Below, piece after piece: positions 31,552-39,610 of a stretch of 61,044 bases of DNA. The notes beneath the pieces are model-generated. The model ran no database searches and was not told the origin of the DNA. It saw only the letters and a list, made by a program, of their open reading frames with translations. The translations under genes and the position numbers were made by a program. Source of the stretch: a virus. Numbering within the stretch: the first letter of the stretch is position 1; every line of letters begins with the position of its first letter. The stretch covers positions 1 to 61,044 of IMG/VR virus record IMGVR_UViG_3300012931_000291; one strand, 5' to 3'.

Positions 31552-33504
31552 GTGAAGTTCGTCAAGCCGTCCCAGTACGCTGATCTCGTCAAAGCCAAAG
31601 GCCTCCCGATGGGGGCTGTTCGTATGTACAAAAACGGCGAGTGGTTCCGCAAAGTAGGAGGAGCGAAGGGATGGGAGTATGTCGGTAAGCAGGGCGGGGC
31701 CAAGGCCAAGCAGGTCGTGGATGAGGCCAAGACGAAAGGTTTACCGGTAGTCATGCCCTCAGCGCAGGGTGGAGGACAGAAGGCTAATGTAGTTGCTGGT
31801 GGGGCTGTCAAGAAGCCGAGGATAAACCTTGGGGCTAAGGTTCACCTAGAGAAGTGGGCCAAGGAAGATCCAGGAGCGTTCAAAGCCGCCGTCGCCCACG
31901 CTATCAACGTCAAGAACCCTCACCCGATGTTCGGCTCGGCAGACATTAAGGGCAAGATGTCTCGCTGGGACCTGGCAATGATGGTTAAAGTGGCCGCCGA
32001 GCACGGTTTGGTAGCACCTGAGCCGAAAGTCAAGCCAGTGCTCGTGAATGAGGCCAAGCAGAAGCGCGAGGTTAAAGATGAGGCCAAGGCGGAAGCCAAG
32101 GCTAGGGCAGAGGCTAGTGCTGCGAAGGCTGAGAGAGAAGCCATCCCTGAAGGATGGGACAAGATGGACTACGGCGAACAGATCGTCGCCAATCGGAAGC
32201 TGTTCGTCGAGCAGATGATGGAAGCCCGGAGAGCTAAGTGGGGTGGGAAGCCCTTCGATCCGAAGAACGCCGAGGACCACAAGAATGTTAAGCTATGGAT
32301 GAACGCCGGCTCCACAGCTCTGGTGAACATAATGGAAGCCGTCCGGAAGGATCCTGTCAAGGAGAAGCACGAGGCCAGTGTAGGGAGGGCCAAGAGGGGG
32401 AATGTCCCTAAGAGCTGGGACAAGATGGACTACGGCGAGCAGGTCGTTGCCAACCGGAAGCTGTTCGTCGAGAATATGTTGGAGGAGGCTCGAAAGGTCA
32501 AGGGGGATGAGCGGCCTTTCGACCCGAAGAATGCTGACGACCGCAAGAATGTTAAAGAGTGGATGAAAGCTGGCCCCAGGGCCCTGGTGGGGATGATGGA
32601 AGCCATCCGGAAGGATCCTGTCAAGGCCAAGCGCCAGGCCGAGGCCAAGGCAGAAGCCGAGGAGAAGAGCATCGCGGCCAAGAAGCTCCTCAAGGAGATC
32701 ATCGATAGGGACACTCCGAAGTCCCCGCAGGAGATCGCGCTTGCCCAGTCAGACGTGGTCGGGAAGAAGAACGTAAGCAATGGGCATGTCAACGTCGTCC
32801 GGGTCCTGGACATCAAGTCCCCGGAAGGCAAGGAGGCCAAGGCCATTTTCAAGCCCATCGAAGGCGAATGTGAGATGGACCTCAGAGAGGGGAATATCCC
32901 ACTTGGCGAGCAGTGGAAGAGGGAGCGCCTAACCTATATAGTCGACCAGATTGTAAATATTGGCGTTGTGCCCACGGTTGTTGTCAAAGAAGTCGATGGC
33001 AAGCCAGGTGCCATGATGGACTTCGTCGACGGCAAGGTCTGGGCTGAGGCTAGTGAGGCGATGCAGAATAAGGTACCCACGCTTGAGTACCAGAAGCTAG
33101 TCCTTCTGGACTGGCTCATCTGCAACACTGATCGCCATGGCATGAACTGGATGATTGACAACGCCGGAAAGGTGTATGCGATCGACAACGGCTTAGCCTT
33201 CCCCGAAAAAGTCAATTTTGGGGAGTGGAACGGATATAGGTGCATACCTCACCAGATCCTCCAAAGACGCCACGGCCTCGAACTGCCGGACGAGCTCAAG
33301 GGCTTGCTAACCCCGGAGAAGAAGAAGCGGATCATCGGAGCGATACAGATGTTCAACCTCGGAGGGAAGGCTGTTGAGTTGTTCGAGAAGAGATGGGATT
33401 ACCTAGTAAAACATGGAGCCTTCCCTGAGTATAACGAGGTGGAGGGATTTATGGTCCTGAATCGTGAGACGCCTAACTGGGCGTCATTGGAGAGAGTAAG
33501 ATGA
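31552..33504 (+). CDS. Multidomain head-region protein with PI3/4-kinase-like domain
   Basis: A 650-residue protein from GTG 31552. Residues 19-50 carry the module NGEWFRKVGGAKGWEYVGK. Two internal repeats of about 85 residues (197-280, 284-370) share WDKMDYGEQ, VANRKLFVE, PFDPKNA and RKDPVK. The C-terminal 240 residues resemble PI3/4-kinase-like (HipA-related) enzymes: AIFKPIEGE with the ATP lysine, WLICNTDRHGMNWMID with the catalytic Asp near 527, and VYAIDNGLAFP with the metal Asp. It is a candidate protein or small-molecule kinase packaged in the capsid and injected. A second homologue lies one gene downstream. Confidence 0.75.
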   Translation: MKFVKPSQYADLVKAKGLPMGAVRMYKNGEWFRKVGGAKGWEYVGKQGGAKAKQVVDEAKTKGLPVVMPSAQGGGQKANVVAGGAVKKPRINLGAKVHLEKWAKEDPGAFKAAVAHAINVKNPHPMFGSADIKGKMSRWDLAMMVKVAAEHGLVAPEPKVKPVLVNEAKQKREVKDEAKAEAKARAEASAAKAEREAIPEGWDKMDYGEQIVANRKLFVEQMMEARRAKWGGKPFDPKNAEDHKNVKLWMNAGSTALVNIMEAVRKDPVKEKHEASVGRAKRGNVPKSWDKMDYGEQVVANRKLFVENMLEEARKVKGDERPFDPKNADDRKNVKEWMKAGPRALVGMMEAIRKDPVKAKRQAEAKAEAEEKSIAAKKLLKEIIDRDTPKSPQEIALAQSDVVGKKNVSNGHVNVVRVLDIKSPEGKEAKAIFKPIEGECEMDLREGNIPLGEQWKRERLTYIVDQIVNIGVVPTVVVKEVDGKPGAMMDFVDGKVWAEASEAMQNKVPTLEYQKLVLLDWLICNTDRHGMNWMIDNAGKVYAIDNGLAFPEKVNFGEWNGYRCIPHQILQRRHGLELPDELKGLLTPEKKKRIIGAIQMFNLGGKAVELFEKRWDYLVKHGAFPEYNEVEGFMVLNRETPNWASLERVR

Positions 33505-33752
33505 GAATGATACAATTCAAGTCCGTCCAGGATGACGGAACGGTCAAGATCGTAGGGACGGCTAAGCTGGTCGACGGGAAGGTCGTTATTGTCACATCGA
33601 AATCTGGGCTTAAGACACGGCTTAAGACAGATGAAATCATAGGTCTCGATAACAAGGCTAAGACACCAGAGAATGGTATCGATTGGCTTGAGGCGTTACC
33701 TTACAATTATCATGGCAGTCGTTTCTTCGCCGAGGAAGTGGAGGTCAAGTAA
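33501..33752 (+). CDS. Small beta-rich hypothetical protein, 83 aa
   Basis: ATG 33501 overlaps the stop of the kinase-like gene. The protein alternates short beta strands (IQFKSVQDDGTVKIVGTAKLVDGKVVIV) like an SH3 or KOW barrel. Located between the two kinase-like genes; possibly a partner or regulator. Confidence 0.6.
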   Translation: MRMIQFKSVQDDGTVKIVGTAKLVDGKVVIVTSKSGLKTRLKTDEIIGLDNKAKTPENGIDWLEALPYNYHGSRFFAEEVEVK

Positions 33753-33754
33753 TC

Positions 33755-35638
33755 ATGGTCTTGCTGAAGGCTCGGGCCATGCCCACGGGGGCTATTCGCC
33801 ACTACGCGAACGGTGAGACCTTCAGGAAGGTTGGCGGGACCAAGGGCTGGGAGTACGTGGGTAAGATGGGATCAGCCAAGGCGAAGGCAGCGGAGGAAGA
33901 AGCTAGGAAGAACGGGCTTCCAATCATCCACGCCGAGCCCAAGGCCGGTGGCGGACAGCAACAACCCCAGAAGCCCTCGACATCCAAGGCATCGACGAAC
34001 ATCGCAGTCGATCCTGCCAAGGTGAAAGCTCACCCGATCCCTCCTGACCTGAGGAAGGAGTGGCAGGCTAACGGGGGCGTGAATAATCCCGAGTACCGCA
34101 AGTGGGTTGAGGAGAACTGGGCCCAGGGTGCGGAGGAGAAGGGGATCGCGTTCCCCAGGATGAGTACCTATGAGAAGATGTCTGTCGAGCAGATGTACAA
34201 TTATGCTAGTGACAAGTTCAAAGTATCAATCGAGGACAAGATTACCAAGGAGAACAAAGCTGCTTGGCACTCAATCTTCTACCAGCTCGACACCCTCCAC
34301 GACCTAGGTTTCATCAACAAGAGGCTGCTCACAATCGGTTTCGAGAAAGACGCACTTGACAAGGACGGGAACCTTCGCTTGAACGGGGGCCTCTGCAAGG
34401 CATACTACCAAGAGAATGAGCACCGCATCGAGTTGAGTCCGAAGTACAAGGACAGCTTCGTGCACGAGTACTTCCATCATCTCGATGCCACTGGCGGAGC
34501 AGAGGACTACAAGGAGCGTATGGAAGCCCAGCTCGCGCTCATCAACGCGCTGAAAGCCACGAAGAGCTACCAGAAGTTCGTCGCGCTGGACATCAAGCGA
34601 GGCAAGACTTACTACAGCGACGTCGGGGAGATGATTGCTCGCTTGGGCGCGGAGTATGTCTATTATCACGTCAAGAACTCGGGTGAGAAGCCTGCAATTC
34701 GCATGGTACAAGCTCCGTACAGGACGGACTTCTCACCCTCAGAATTTGTCAAGCTGAAGCCACTCCTTGAGAAGGCATTCGCCAAGCAGAAGACCACTGA
34801 GCCCGGACCTGAGGAGAAGAAGCAGGGGATCTTGATTAAAGCCACTCTTGACGTAACAGCTCGCCTGGTACTAGCAAAACCCACTGTCTACTACTCGCTA
34901 GGCGAGGAGGATTTATACAAGGGAGCAGTGGTCAAGGTTCAGGACATGCCAGGCGCGAAGAGCGGGAAGACACAGAAGCTCATCCTGCTCAGCCCGACAG
35001 GAACGATCGTCGAGGCAGCGTGGAAGACTAAGCAGGACCGCGATGTTAGGAAGGGCAACATCCCAGCCGGTACGGAGTGGAAGCGGGAACGACTTGCGTA
35101 CCTAGTGTCGGAGATCCTGGGCTTGCAGAACGTGCCCCCAGTCGTAGTCAGGCGAGTTGATGGGAAGATCGGCTCCGCGATGAGCATGGTCTATGCCGAC
35201 ACGTGGAAAGCGTCAGGCCTGGAGTACAAAGATGTCTACGTCCGCGAGTGGCAGAAGCTCGCCGTTTTAGACTGGTTGATCTGTGCTACCGATCGCCACC
35301 GCCGCAACTGGCTGGTGGATGACAGCGGCAAGTTCTGGGCCATCGACAACGATCTAAGCTTCCCGGAGAAGGCGGAGTATGGTCTGTTCGAGGGCTATCG
35401 CTCCCGGCCTCATTGGTATCTGAACGAGCACCAGACACTCGCCCTCATGGACGATATCGTCCGCTTGTTCAGCCAGGAGAAGAAGAGGGAGATCCTTGTC
35501 CAGATGGTCAAATATGGAATAGCCTCGAAAGGCAGAGTGATCTTCGCTAGAAGGTGGGAGTACCTGGTGGCGGAGAAAGCTCTCCCACCCTACGTGGAGT
35601 TGGATAAGGGTTTCATGGAGAAGCCGAAGGGAGAGTGA
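33755..35638 (+). CDS. Metallopeptidase plus PI3/4-kinase-like fusion protein
   Basis: A 627-residue paralogue of the protein at 31552. It has the same N-terminal module (NGETFRKVGGTKGWEYVGK) and the same kind of C-terminal kinase-like domain (WLICATDRHRRNWLVDD, then FWAIDNDLSFP). Instead of the duplicated helical repeats, its middle has a zinc metallopeptidase signature H-E-Y-F-H near residues 237-241 (HEYFHHLDATGG), with a later YYSDVGEMIARLGAEY helix that could give the third ligand. Loss of the FKPIEGE-like lysine context (AAWKTKQ here) may alter ATP binding. Likely an injected effector acting on host proteins. Function inferred. Confidence 0.72.
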   Translation: MVLLKARAMPTGAIRHYANGETFRKVGGTKGWEYVGKMGSAKAKAAEEEARKNGLPIIHAEPKAGGGQQQPQKPSTSKASTNIAVDPAKVKAHPIPPDLRKEWQANGGVNNPEYRKWVEENWAQGAEEKGIAFPRMSTYEKMSVEQMYNYASDKFKVSIEDKITKENKAAWHSIFYQLDTLHDLGFINKRLLTIGFEKDALDKDGNLRLNGGLCKAYYQENEHRIELSPKYKDSFVHEYFHHLDATGGAEDYKERMEAQLALINALKATKSYQKFVALDIKRGKTYYSDVGEMIARLGAEYVYYHVKNSGEKPAIRMVQAPYRTDFSPSEFVKLKPLLEKAFAKQKTTEPGPEEKKQGILIKATLDVTARLVLAKPTVYYSLGEEDLYKGAVVKVQDMPGAKSGKTQKLILLSPTGTIVEAAWKTKQDRDVRKGNIPAGTEWKRERLAYLVSEILGLQNVPPVVVRRVDGKIGSAMSMVYADTWKASGLEYKDVYVREWQKLAVLDWLICATDRHRRNWLVDDSGKFWAIDNDLSFPEKAEYGLFEGYRSRPHWYLNEHQTLALMDDIVRLFSQEKKREILVQMVKYGIASKGRVIFARRWEYLVAEKALPPYVELDKGFMEKPKGE

Positions 35639-35639
35639 G

Positions 35640-35975
35640 ATGGAGCGCCTGAGGCCATCGCAGATTCAGATGTTGATGAAATCGAAGTACCTTCGTCGTT
35701 ACCGTGGTCCAAATGGGGAGTGGGTGTATATATATAAAGAAGGTGGAAAGGACAAGACATTGTCTTTCTTAGATAATGCAGACAGTGATAATGACCCAAT
35801 AAAGGATGCTGTCAAGGCAATTCTAGCCGATGGGGAAAAGAATGGATTCGACTGGAAAAAGACATTGTCTATGGCGCAAGAAGCCGCAGCCAAAACAAAT
35901 AGGACTGAGAAAGAAAAGAAGAAGATGGCACTTGATATAGTGAAACGTGCAGTCGAAGAATATGAAGGGAAATAA
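35640..35975 (+). CDS. Small protein with shared aromatic module, 111 aa
   Basis: ATG 35640 follows the previous stop by one base, with GAAGGGAGAGTGAG as ribosome site. The N terminus RRYRGPNGEWVYIYKEGGK repeats the aromatic NGEW module of the two kinase-like proteins. The rest is helical and basic. Locally AT-rich from 35740. Presumably virion-associated; no catalytic motif. Confidence 0.6.
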   Translation: MERLRPSQIQMLMKSKYLRRYRGPNGEWVYIYKEGGKDKTLSFLDNADSDNDPIKDAVKAILADGEKNGFDWKKTLSMAQEAAAKTNRTEKEKKKMALDIVKRAVEEYEGK

Positions 35976-35978
35976 AGC

Positions 35979-36167
35979 ATGGCTTTAACAGTAGGTGGGA
36001 CGGAGCAAAAACCCATCGTAGACAACTGGGACGACTCGAAGCACACACCTCTCGAGAATGCAATTGTTCACCTGCTGAAGTATATGCTTAGCAGAAACAT
36101 CATCTCCTACGAGGAGCAGCAGGAAATCGCGAAGATGTTTCCGATCTTGTGGGGGAATGAGAGATGA
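35979..36167 (+). CDS. Hypothetical protein, 62 aa
   Basis: A 62-residue protein with a helical C-terminal half (LENAIVHLLKYMLSRNIISYEEQQEIAKMF). The ATG sits 4 bases after the previous stop and the stop overlaps the next ATG (ATGA). Unknown. Confidence 0.6.
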   Translation: MALTVGGTEQKPIVDNWDDSKHTPLENAIVHLLKYMLSRNIISYEEQQEIAKMFPILWGNER

Positions 36168-36268
36168 AGAAGAAGGTAGTTAGTCAACTTTGTCTAGCCT
36201 TCAAGGAGATCTGGGTCTACCTCTTTACTGTTCTAGGTGTACTTGTTTTGGTCACCTTAATCATTTAG
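36164..36268 (+). CDS. Single-pass membrane peptide, 34 aa
   Basis: A 34-residue peptide beginning MKKKVV and carrying one hydrophobic helix (VYLFTVLGVLVLVTLII) to its C terminus, started at an ATGA overlap. It has the shape of a tiny holin-like or membrane-targeted peptide, but its place in the head module makes lysis a guess. Confidence 0.55.
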   Translation: MKKKVVSQLCLAFKEIWVYLFTVLGVLVLVTLII

Positions 36269-36278
36269 GAGATTGAGT

Positions 36279-36899
36279 ATGAGTAAGATCGTTTGGGAAG
36301 TCTTGAAAAAAGCCGAGCGAGCAAACCACAAGTACATCAAGAAAGTAGGGTCTAAGTATTTCTACACCCAGGAACAAATTGACTCATTCAAGTTGACCAA
36401 GAAGTCTGACGGCTATTATTATATGGATGAGATGAAAATTACGAACGATCCGAAGAAAGCTGAGGCGTTCGAGGAGAAAGTCAAGGAACACAAGGACGTC
36501 GGCAAGGCCCCGCTGAAGGTAGGGCAGAAGGTCCAGATTAAAAGTTCTCATCTGAGGAGTTTGGGTCGAGGAGTGGTGGGAACGATCAAAGAGATCGGCG
36601 AAGACTTTGTGCGCGTAGTGAACGAGGCAGGAAACGTCTTCCGCGTCCCGGCCTCCGCCCTAACCTTTGCTAAGAGTATTTATAGTGTGGATGAGATCCT
36701 CGAGGAGCTTGAGAAAGGGTTTAGGCGGAAGGGCTTCGGCTTTGGTGGGCCGAAGAAGGCACGGAAGGCGAGTACACCGATGGGCTCGGTCAAGGTCCAG
36801 AACGGCAAGAGGTACATGAAGACCGAGAAGGGATGGAAGGTGATGAAATCTATTCGCCTGACCATCCCGATCAAGTCGAAGGATACGGAGGAGTCGTGA
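36279..36899 (+). CDS. Head-region protein, 206 aa
   Basis: ATG 36279 follows TTAGGAGATTGAGT. The N terminus NHKYIKKVGSKYFYTQEQ again shows the aromatic hairpin module. A KOW/SH3-like barrel follows (KVGQKVQIKSSHLRSLGRG..GTIKEIGEDFVRVVNEAG, residues 75-125). The basic C terminus has a second aromatic strand pair (NGKRYMKTEKGWKVMKS). It overlaps the MuF start by GTGA. Probably a minor head protein. Confidence 0.6.
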   Translation: MSKIVWEVLKKAERANHKYIKKVGSKYFYTQEQIDSFKLTKKSDGYYYMDEMKITNDPKKAEAFEEKVKEHKDVGKAPLKVGQKVQIKSSHLRSLGRGVVGTIKEIGEDFVRVVNEAGNVFRVPASALTFAKSIYSVDEILEELEKGFRRKGFGFGGPKKARKASTPMGSVKVQNGKRYMKTEKGWKVMKSIRLTIPIKSKDTEES

Positions 36900-38209
36900 C
36901 CAAGGTAGCACTCTATGTCTCGGCGAGCAGATTGGAGAAGGCTCGTGCTCACAAGTTGGCACCCCGAAAAGCTGTTGCACCGACGCGCGTACCACATACT
37001 CACCAGGAGACAAGTCCCTGGAAGGCTCACCAGCAGTTCGAGGAGCAGGCAACTACTGTCGTCTCCGACCGACTCCTCGCCCTTTTCCTCACTATTCGGC
37101 GTCAGTGGCTTCACCAGACGGGTGAGTTTCACAAAGCAGTGCCGGCAGATCAGCTTTTCAAGCTGAACGGTAGGATCTTTATCAGTCCGAAGACAGGGAA
37201 GCCACTGACGCAGAAACAGTGGGACGAGGTGGTGAAGACCTTGGACCAGTCAATGGCTCGGATTTTCAAGGACCAGCCTGACGTCTTGGTCCGCAAGGCT
37301 ATGCTCCTCGGCAAGATCTTGCAGGGTATGGATTACGAGTCGAGGATGACTTCCTCCCTGGATCAGATCCCCACTGCACTCCAACTACCAAAGGACGACA
37401 TGTGGCAGAACGCCTACACCTTCGGCCGCCAGCATGCTGCGGAGCAGATGGTCGACTTGGAGGCGTCGGCACGGAAGAAGATCTCGACGACTATCTTGAA
37501 TGCGATTAAGAACAAGCAGACTACTAGGCAGCTCGAGGTCGCACTATTCGACGAGTTTGCTGACCTAAACCGCGATTGGAGGATGATAGCCGAGACTGAA
37601 ATTGCGACCAATGTCAACGCTGGGATTCTTATGGAAGAGACAGGGGACAGGAAGGAAGGGGAGACGGTCTACATGATCGGCATCTCTGCCCCTGGTGCTT
37701 GTTCTGACTGCATGCGGCTCATCAATAAGCAGGTCGTAGTTCTCTCCGATGAGCCTACGCCGAGCGGGACGATGAAGATTGATGGCGAAGAGTATGATGT
37801 TATTTGGATAGGTAAGAACAACATCGGGAGGAAGGGTTCCAACCTCTGGGCGTGCACGCCGCTTCACCCTCATTGCCGGTGCTCGTGGACTCGGTACTAC
37901 CCGGAGATGAAAGAACTCCTTGGTTTAGGGAAGTCGGTCAAGGAGCCAGAGGAGAAGATAATGATAAAGTTGGCTGACATCTTCACTGGGAAAGGATCGA
38001 AGCGGCCCGACTCGGACTTCAACCAGACTGAGTTGGCTATTGGGATCTGGATCGAGGGCGAGCACACAAACAACTTCGACGCCGCGAAGTACATTGCTAA
38101 GGATCACCTGACTGAGAGGGAAGACTACTACAAAACACCGCTCTTCAAAGATGAGCGGGCAAGGGCGTTGAAGGAGCTGGGGAAGAAAGCTAAGGAAGTG
38201 ACGTCGTGA
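36896..38209 (+). CDS. MuF-like head morphogenesis protein with C-terminal DUF5661
   Basis: A 437-residue minor head protein. The MuF core has the conserved MIAETEIATNVNAG helix and the zinc-like pair CSDCMRLIN...CTPLHPHCRCSW. After it, residues about 370-437 (DFNQTELAIGIWIEGEHTNN..AKYIAKDHLTEREDYY) form a DUF5661 domain, often fused to phage head proteins. MuF-type proteins bind the portal and enter the host with DNA in some phages. The GTG start at 36896, overlapping the previous stop, has GGAGGAG upstream. Confidence 0.85.
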   Translation: MTKVALYVSASRLEKARAHKLAPRKAVAPTRVPHTHQETSPWKAHQQFEEQATTVVSDRLLALFLTIRRQWLHQTGEFHKAVPADQLFKLNGRIFISPKTGKPLTQKQWDEVVKTLDQSMARIFKDQPDVLVRKAMLLGKILQGMDYESRMTSSLDQIPTALQLPKDDMWQNAYTFGRQHAAEQMVDLEASARKKISTTILNAIKNKQTTRQLEVALFDEFADLNRDWRMIAETEIATNVNAGILMEETGDRKEGETVYMIGISAPGACSDCMRLINKQVVVLSDEPTPSGTMKIDGEEYDVIWIGKNNIGRKGSNLWACTPLHPHCRCSWTRYYPEMKELLGLGKSVKEPEEKIMIKLADIFTGKGSKRPDSDFNQTELAIGIWIEGEHTNNFDAAKYIAKDHLTEREDYYKTPLFKDERARALKELGKKAKEVTS

Positions 38210-38451
38210 ACGAGAAGATCGTCTCCGCGGCTTGCAAGAGAGGGGAAAAGGTCTGGACCGGCGAGAGACATAATAAGATCATCGAGCAGATGTTTAACGA
38301 AGGTTTGGGCATGCCAGTCCGCCAGTCCGAGCAGGGCTTTCTCACTTCCGAGGGGCGGTTCGTCGATCGATACGACGCTGCTGTCCTCGCCTTTGAGGCC
38401 GGCCAGACCGAGATCCTGAAGAGCTGCCTCAGTTCAGAAGATTTGTGGTAA
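38206..38451 (+). CDS. Hypothetical protein, 81 aa
   Basis: The GTG at 38206 overlaps the MuF stop. The 81-residue sequence (GERHNKIIEQMFNEGLGMPVRQSEQGFLTSEGRFVDRYDAAVLAF) resembles small phage proteins of unknown function found near DNA-modification or head genes. No catalytic site seen. Confidence 0.6.
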   Translation: MNEKIVSAACKRGEKVWTGERHNKIIEQMFNEGLGMPVRQSEQGFLTSEGRFVDRYDAAVLAFEAGQTEILKSCLSSEDLW

Positions 38452-38461
38452 AGGGGAGTCC

Positions 38462-38641
38462 ATGGGAGAGGCTAAGAAGGTGAGGGTCAAGCTCGTCGTC
38501 CACTCGGATTACGTCGAGCATATCCGGTGTAGGGACTGCTCAGCCTTGTTGTTCAAAGCAAAGATACCACTCCTGAAGTCGGAGCAGCCTATGGGTATTG
38601 AAGTGAAGTGTCGACGGTGTGGTAAAATCAATCGGTTCTAA
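38462..38641 (+). CDS. com: Com-like zinc-finger translational regulator
   Basis: A 59-residue protein with IRCRDCSALLFKAK and IEVKCRRCGKINRF, i.e. the two CxxC knuckles and flanking residues of the phage Mu Com family. Mu Com binds an mRNA hairpin and unmasks translation of the mom DNA-modification gene. Here it is the last gene before a leader containing a promoter and a long hairpin, just upstream of the prohead protease, so its RNA target may be that leader. GGGGAGTCC precedes ATG 38462. Confidence 0.85.
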   Translation: MGEAKKVRVKLVVHSDYVEHIRCRDCSALLFKAKIPLLKSEQPMGIEVKCRRCGKINRF

Positions 38642-38658
38642 AAAGGTTGTAGAAGGGG

Positions 38659-38687
38659 TTTACAGTTTGTTGAAGTTCCCCTATACT
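38659..38687 (+). promoter_or_regulatory. Sigma-70-type promoter before the capsid operon
   Basis: TTTACA at 38659-38664 and TATACT at 38682-38687 with a 17-base spacer, and the same TATACT box as the promoter at 28501. Transcription would start near 38694, only about 14 bases before the hairpin at 38708. Confidence 0.65.
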
Positions 38688-38707
38688 TAATATTGTCGAG
38701 CTTCCAG

Positions 38708-38775
38708 AAAGCCGTCATCCGTCTTTTATAGATTGGTCATCTTCGCCGATCTAAACGGATGACGGCTTTTTCTTT
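38708..38775 (+). terminator. Strong hairpin terminator or attenuator in the protease leader
   Basis: A perfect 14-bp inverted repeat: AAAGCCGTCATCCG (38708-38721) pairs with CGGATGACGGCTTT (38756-38769), followed by TTCTTT. The 34-base loop contains a second small stem (TAGAT/ATCTA). It ends 19 bases before the protease ATG. Because a promoter lies directly upstream, it can act as terminator for the com transcript, as attenuator, or as the end of an ~80-base small RNA. Confidence 0.8.
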
Positions 38776-38793
38776 GTAACTAGGAGTGAGTGG

Positions 38794-39597
38794 ATGAGAG
38801 GATTTCCAGATCTTCCAATTGACATAGAATCTGACAACCCGTTCTACGCCGGCTTCGCTTCCGCGACGCTGATCAAGGCGGAGGAAGAGGGCTCCAAATG
38901 GGTCGTCTACCTCGAGGCGTCGAACGAGCAGCAGGACCAGGAGGAAGAGATCACGGTCATGAAGGCGTTGAAGGACGCCGCCAACTACTACATGACACAC
39001 GGAGTGATCTCCTGGGACCATCAGCACAAGCTCCAGAAGGATCCAGCATACATCATCGGCGAGCCTCTGGACGTAGCCTTCACCTCAGCCAAGTCAACCT
39101 TGGTGAAAGCGATGCTCTACAAAGAGAACAAGCGAGCGCAGGGGGTCATGGAGAATGTTCTATCGAAGACCTCCCGCTTCGGCGCTTCCATTGGGGGTTA
39201 TATCCTGAAGAAGGCGATTGAGAACGCGCAGAAATTCATTCGCCGCGTTATCTGGGACGACACTGCCATCACCCACAAGCCTGTCAATGATACGACACTC
39301 GGACATGTTCAACTTGTCCCTTTCACATCCTTTGCCAAGAGTTTGACTGCGGGAGGCGGCGTAGACGCGAGTTCGTTCTCGGGGGGCAGGGCCTTGATTG
39401 GCGAGTCACTCCAAGGTGCCAAGTTCGGCGAACCGGAGATGACAAAGCTATTCAAAGCCTTCCTCAAGGGAGTAAAGGAGGGTACGCTGGGGAGTTATCA
39501 AGACACTCGTGCCTGGGTCGCGGAGACAGTCCCGTTGGGAGTCTCGACTGACCAGGTCATGAACTTCATATTCGCAAAGCTCACGAAGAAATCCTAG
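38794..39597 (+). CDS. Prohead maturation protease
   Basis: A 267-residue protein with the layout of HK97/U35-type prohead proteases: YLEASNEQQDQEEE strand region, a His in YYMTHGVISWDHQHK and a Ser in SKTSRFGASIGGY, which would make a His/Ser catalytic pair. Residues 184-206 contain a motif nearly identical to residues 26-48 of the major capsid protein, probably a self-cleavage or recognition site. Followed by scaffold and capsid genes, as usual. TAGGAGTGAGTGG precedes ATG 38794. Confidence 0.8.
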   Translation: MRGFPDLPIDIESDNPFYAGFASATLIKAEEEGSKWVVYLEASNEQQDQEEEITVMKALKDAANYYMTHGVISWDHQHKLQKDPAYIIGEPLDVAFTSAKSTLVKAMLYKENKRAQGVMENVLSKTSRFGASIGGYILKKAIENAQKFIRRVIWDDTAITHKPVNDTTLGHVQLVPFTSFAKSLTAGGGVDASSFSGGRALIGESLQGAKFGEPEMTKLFKAFLKGVKEGTLGSYQDTRAWVAETVPLGVSTDQVMNFIFAKLTKKS

Positions 39598-39610
39598 AGG
39601 AGGTATTTAG

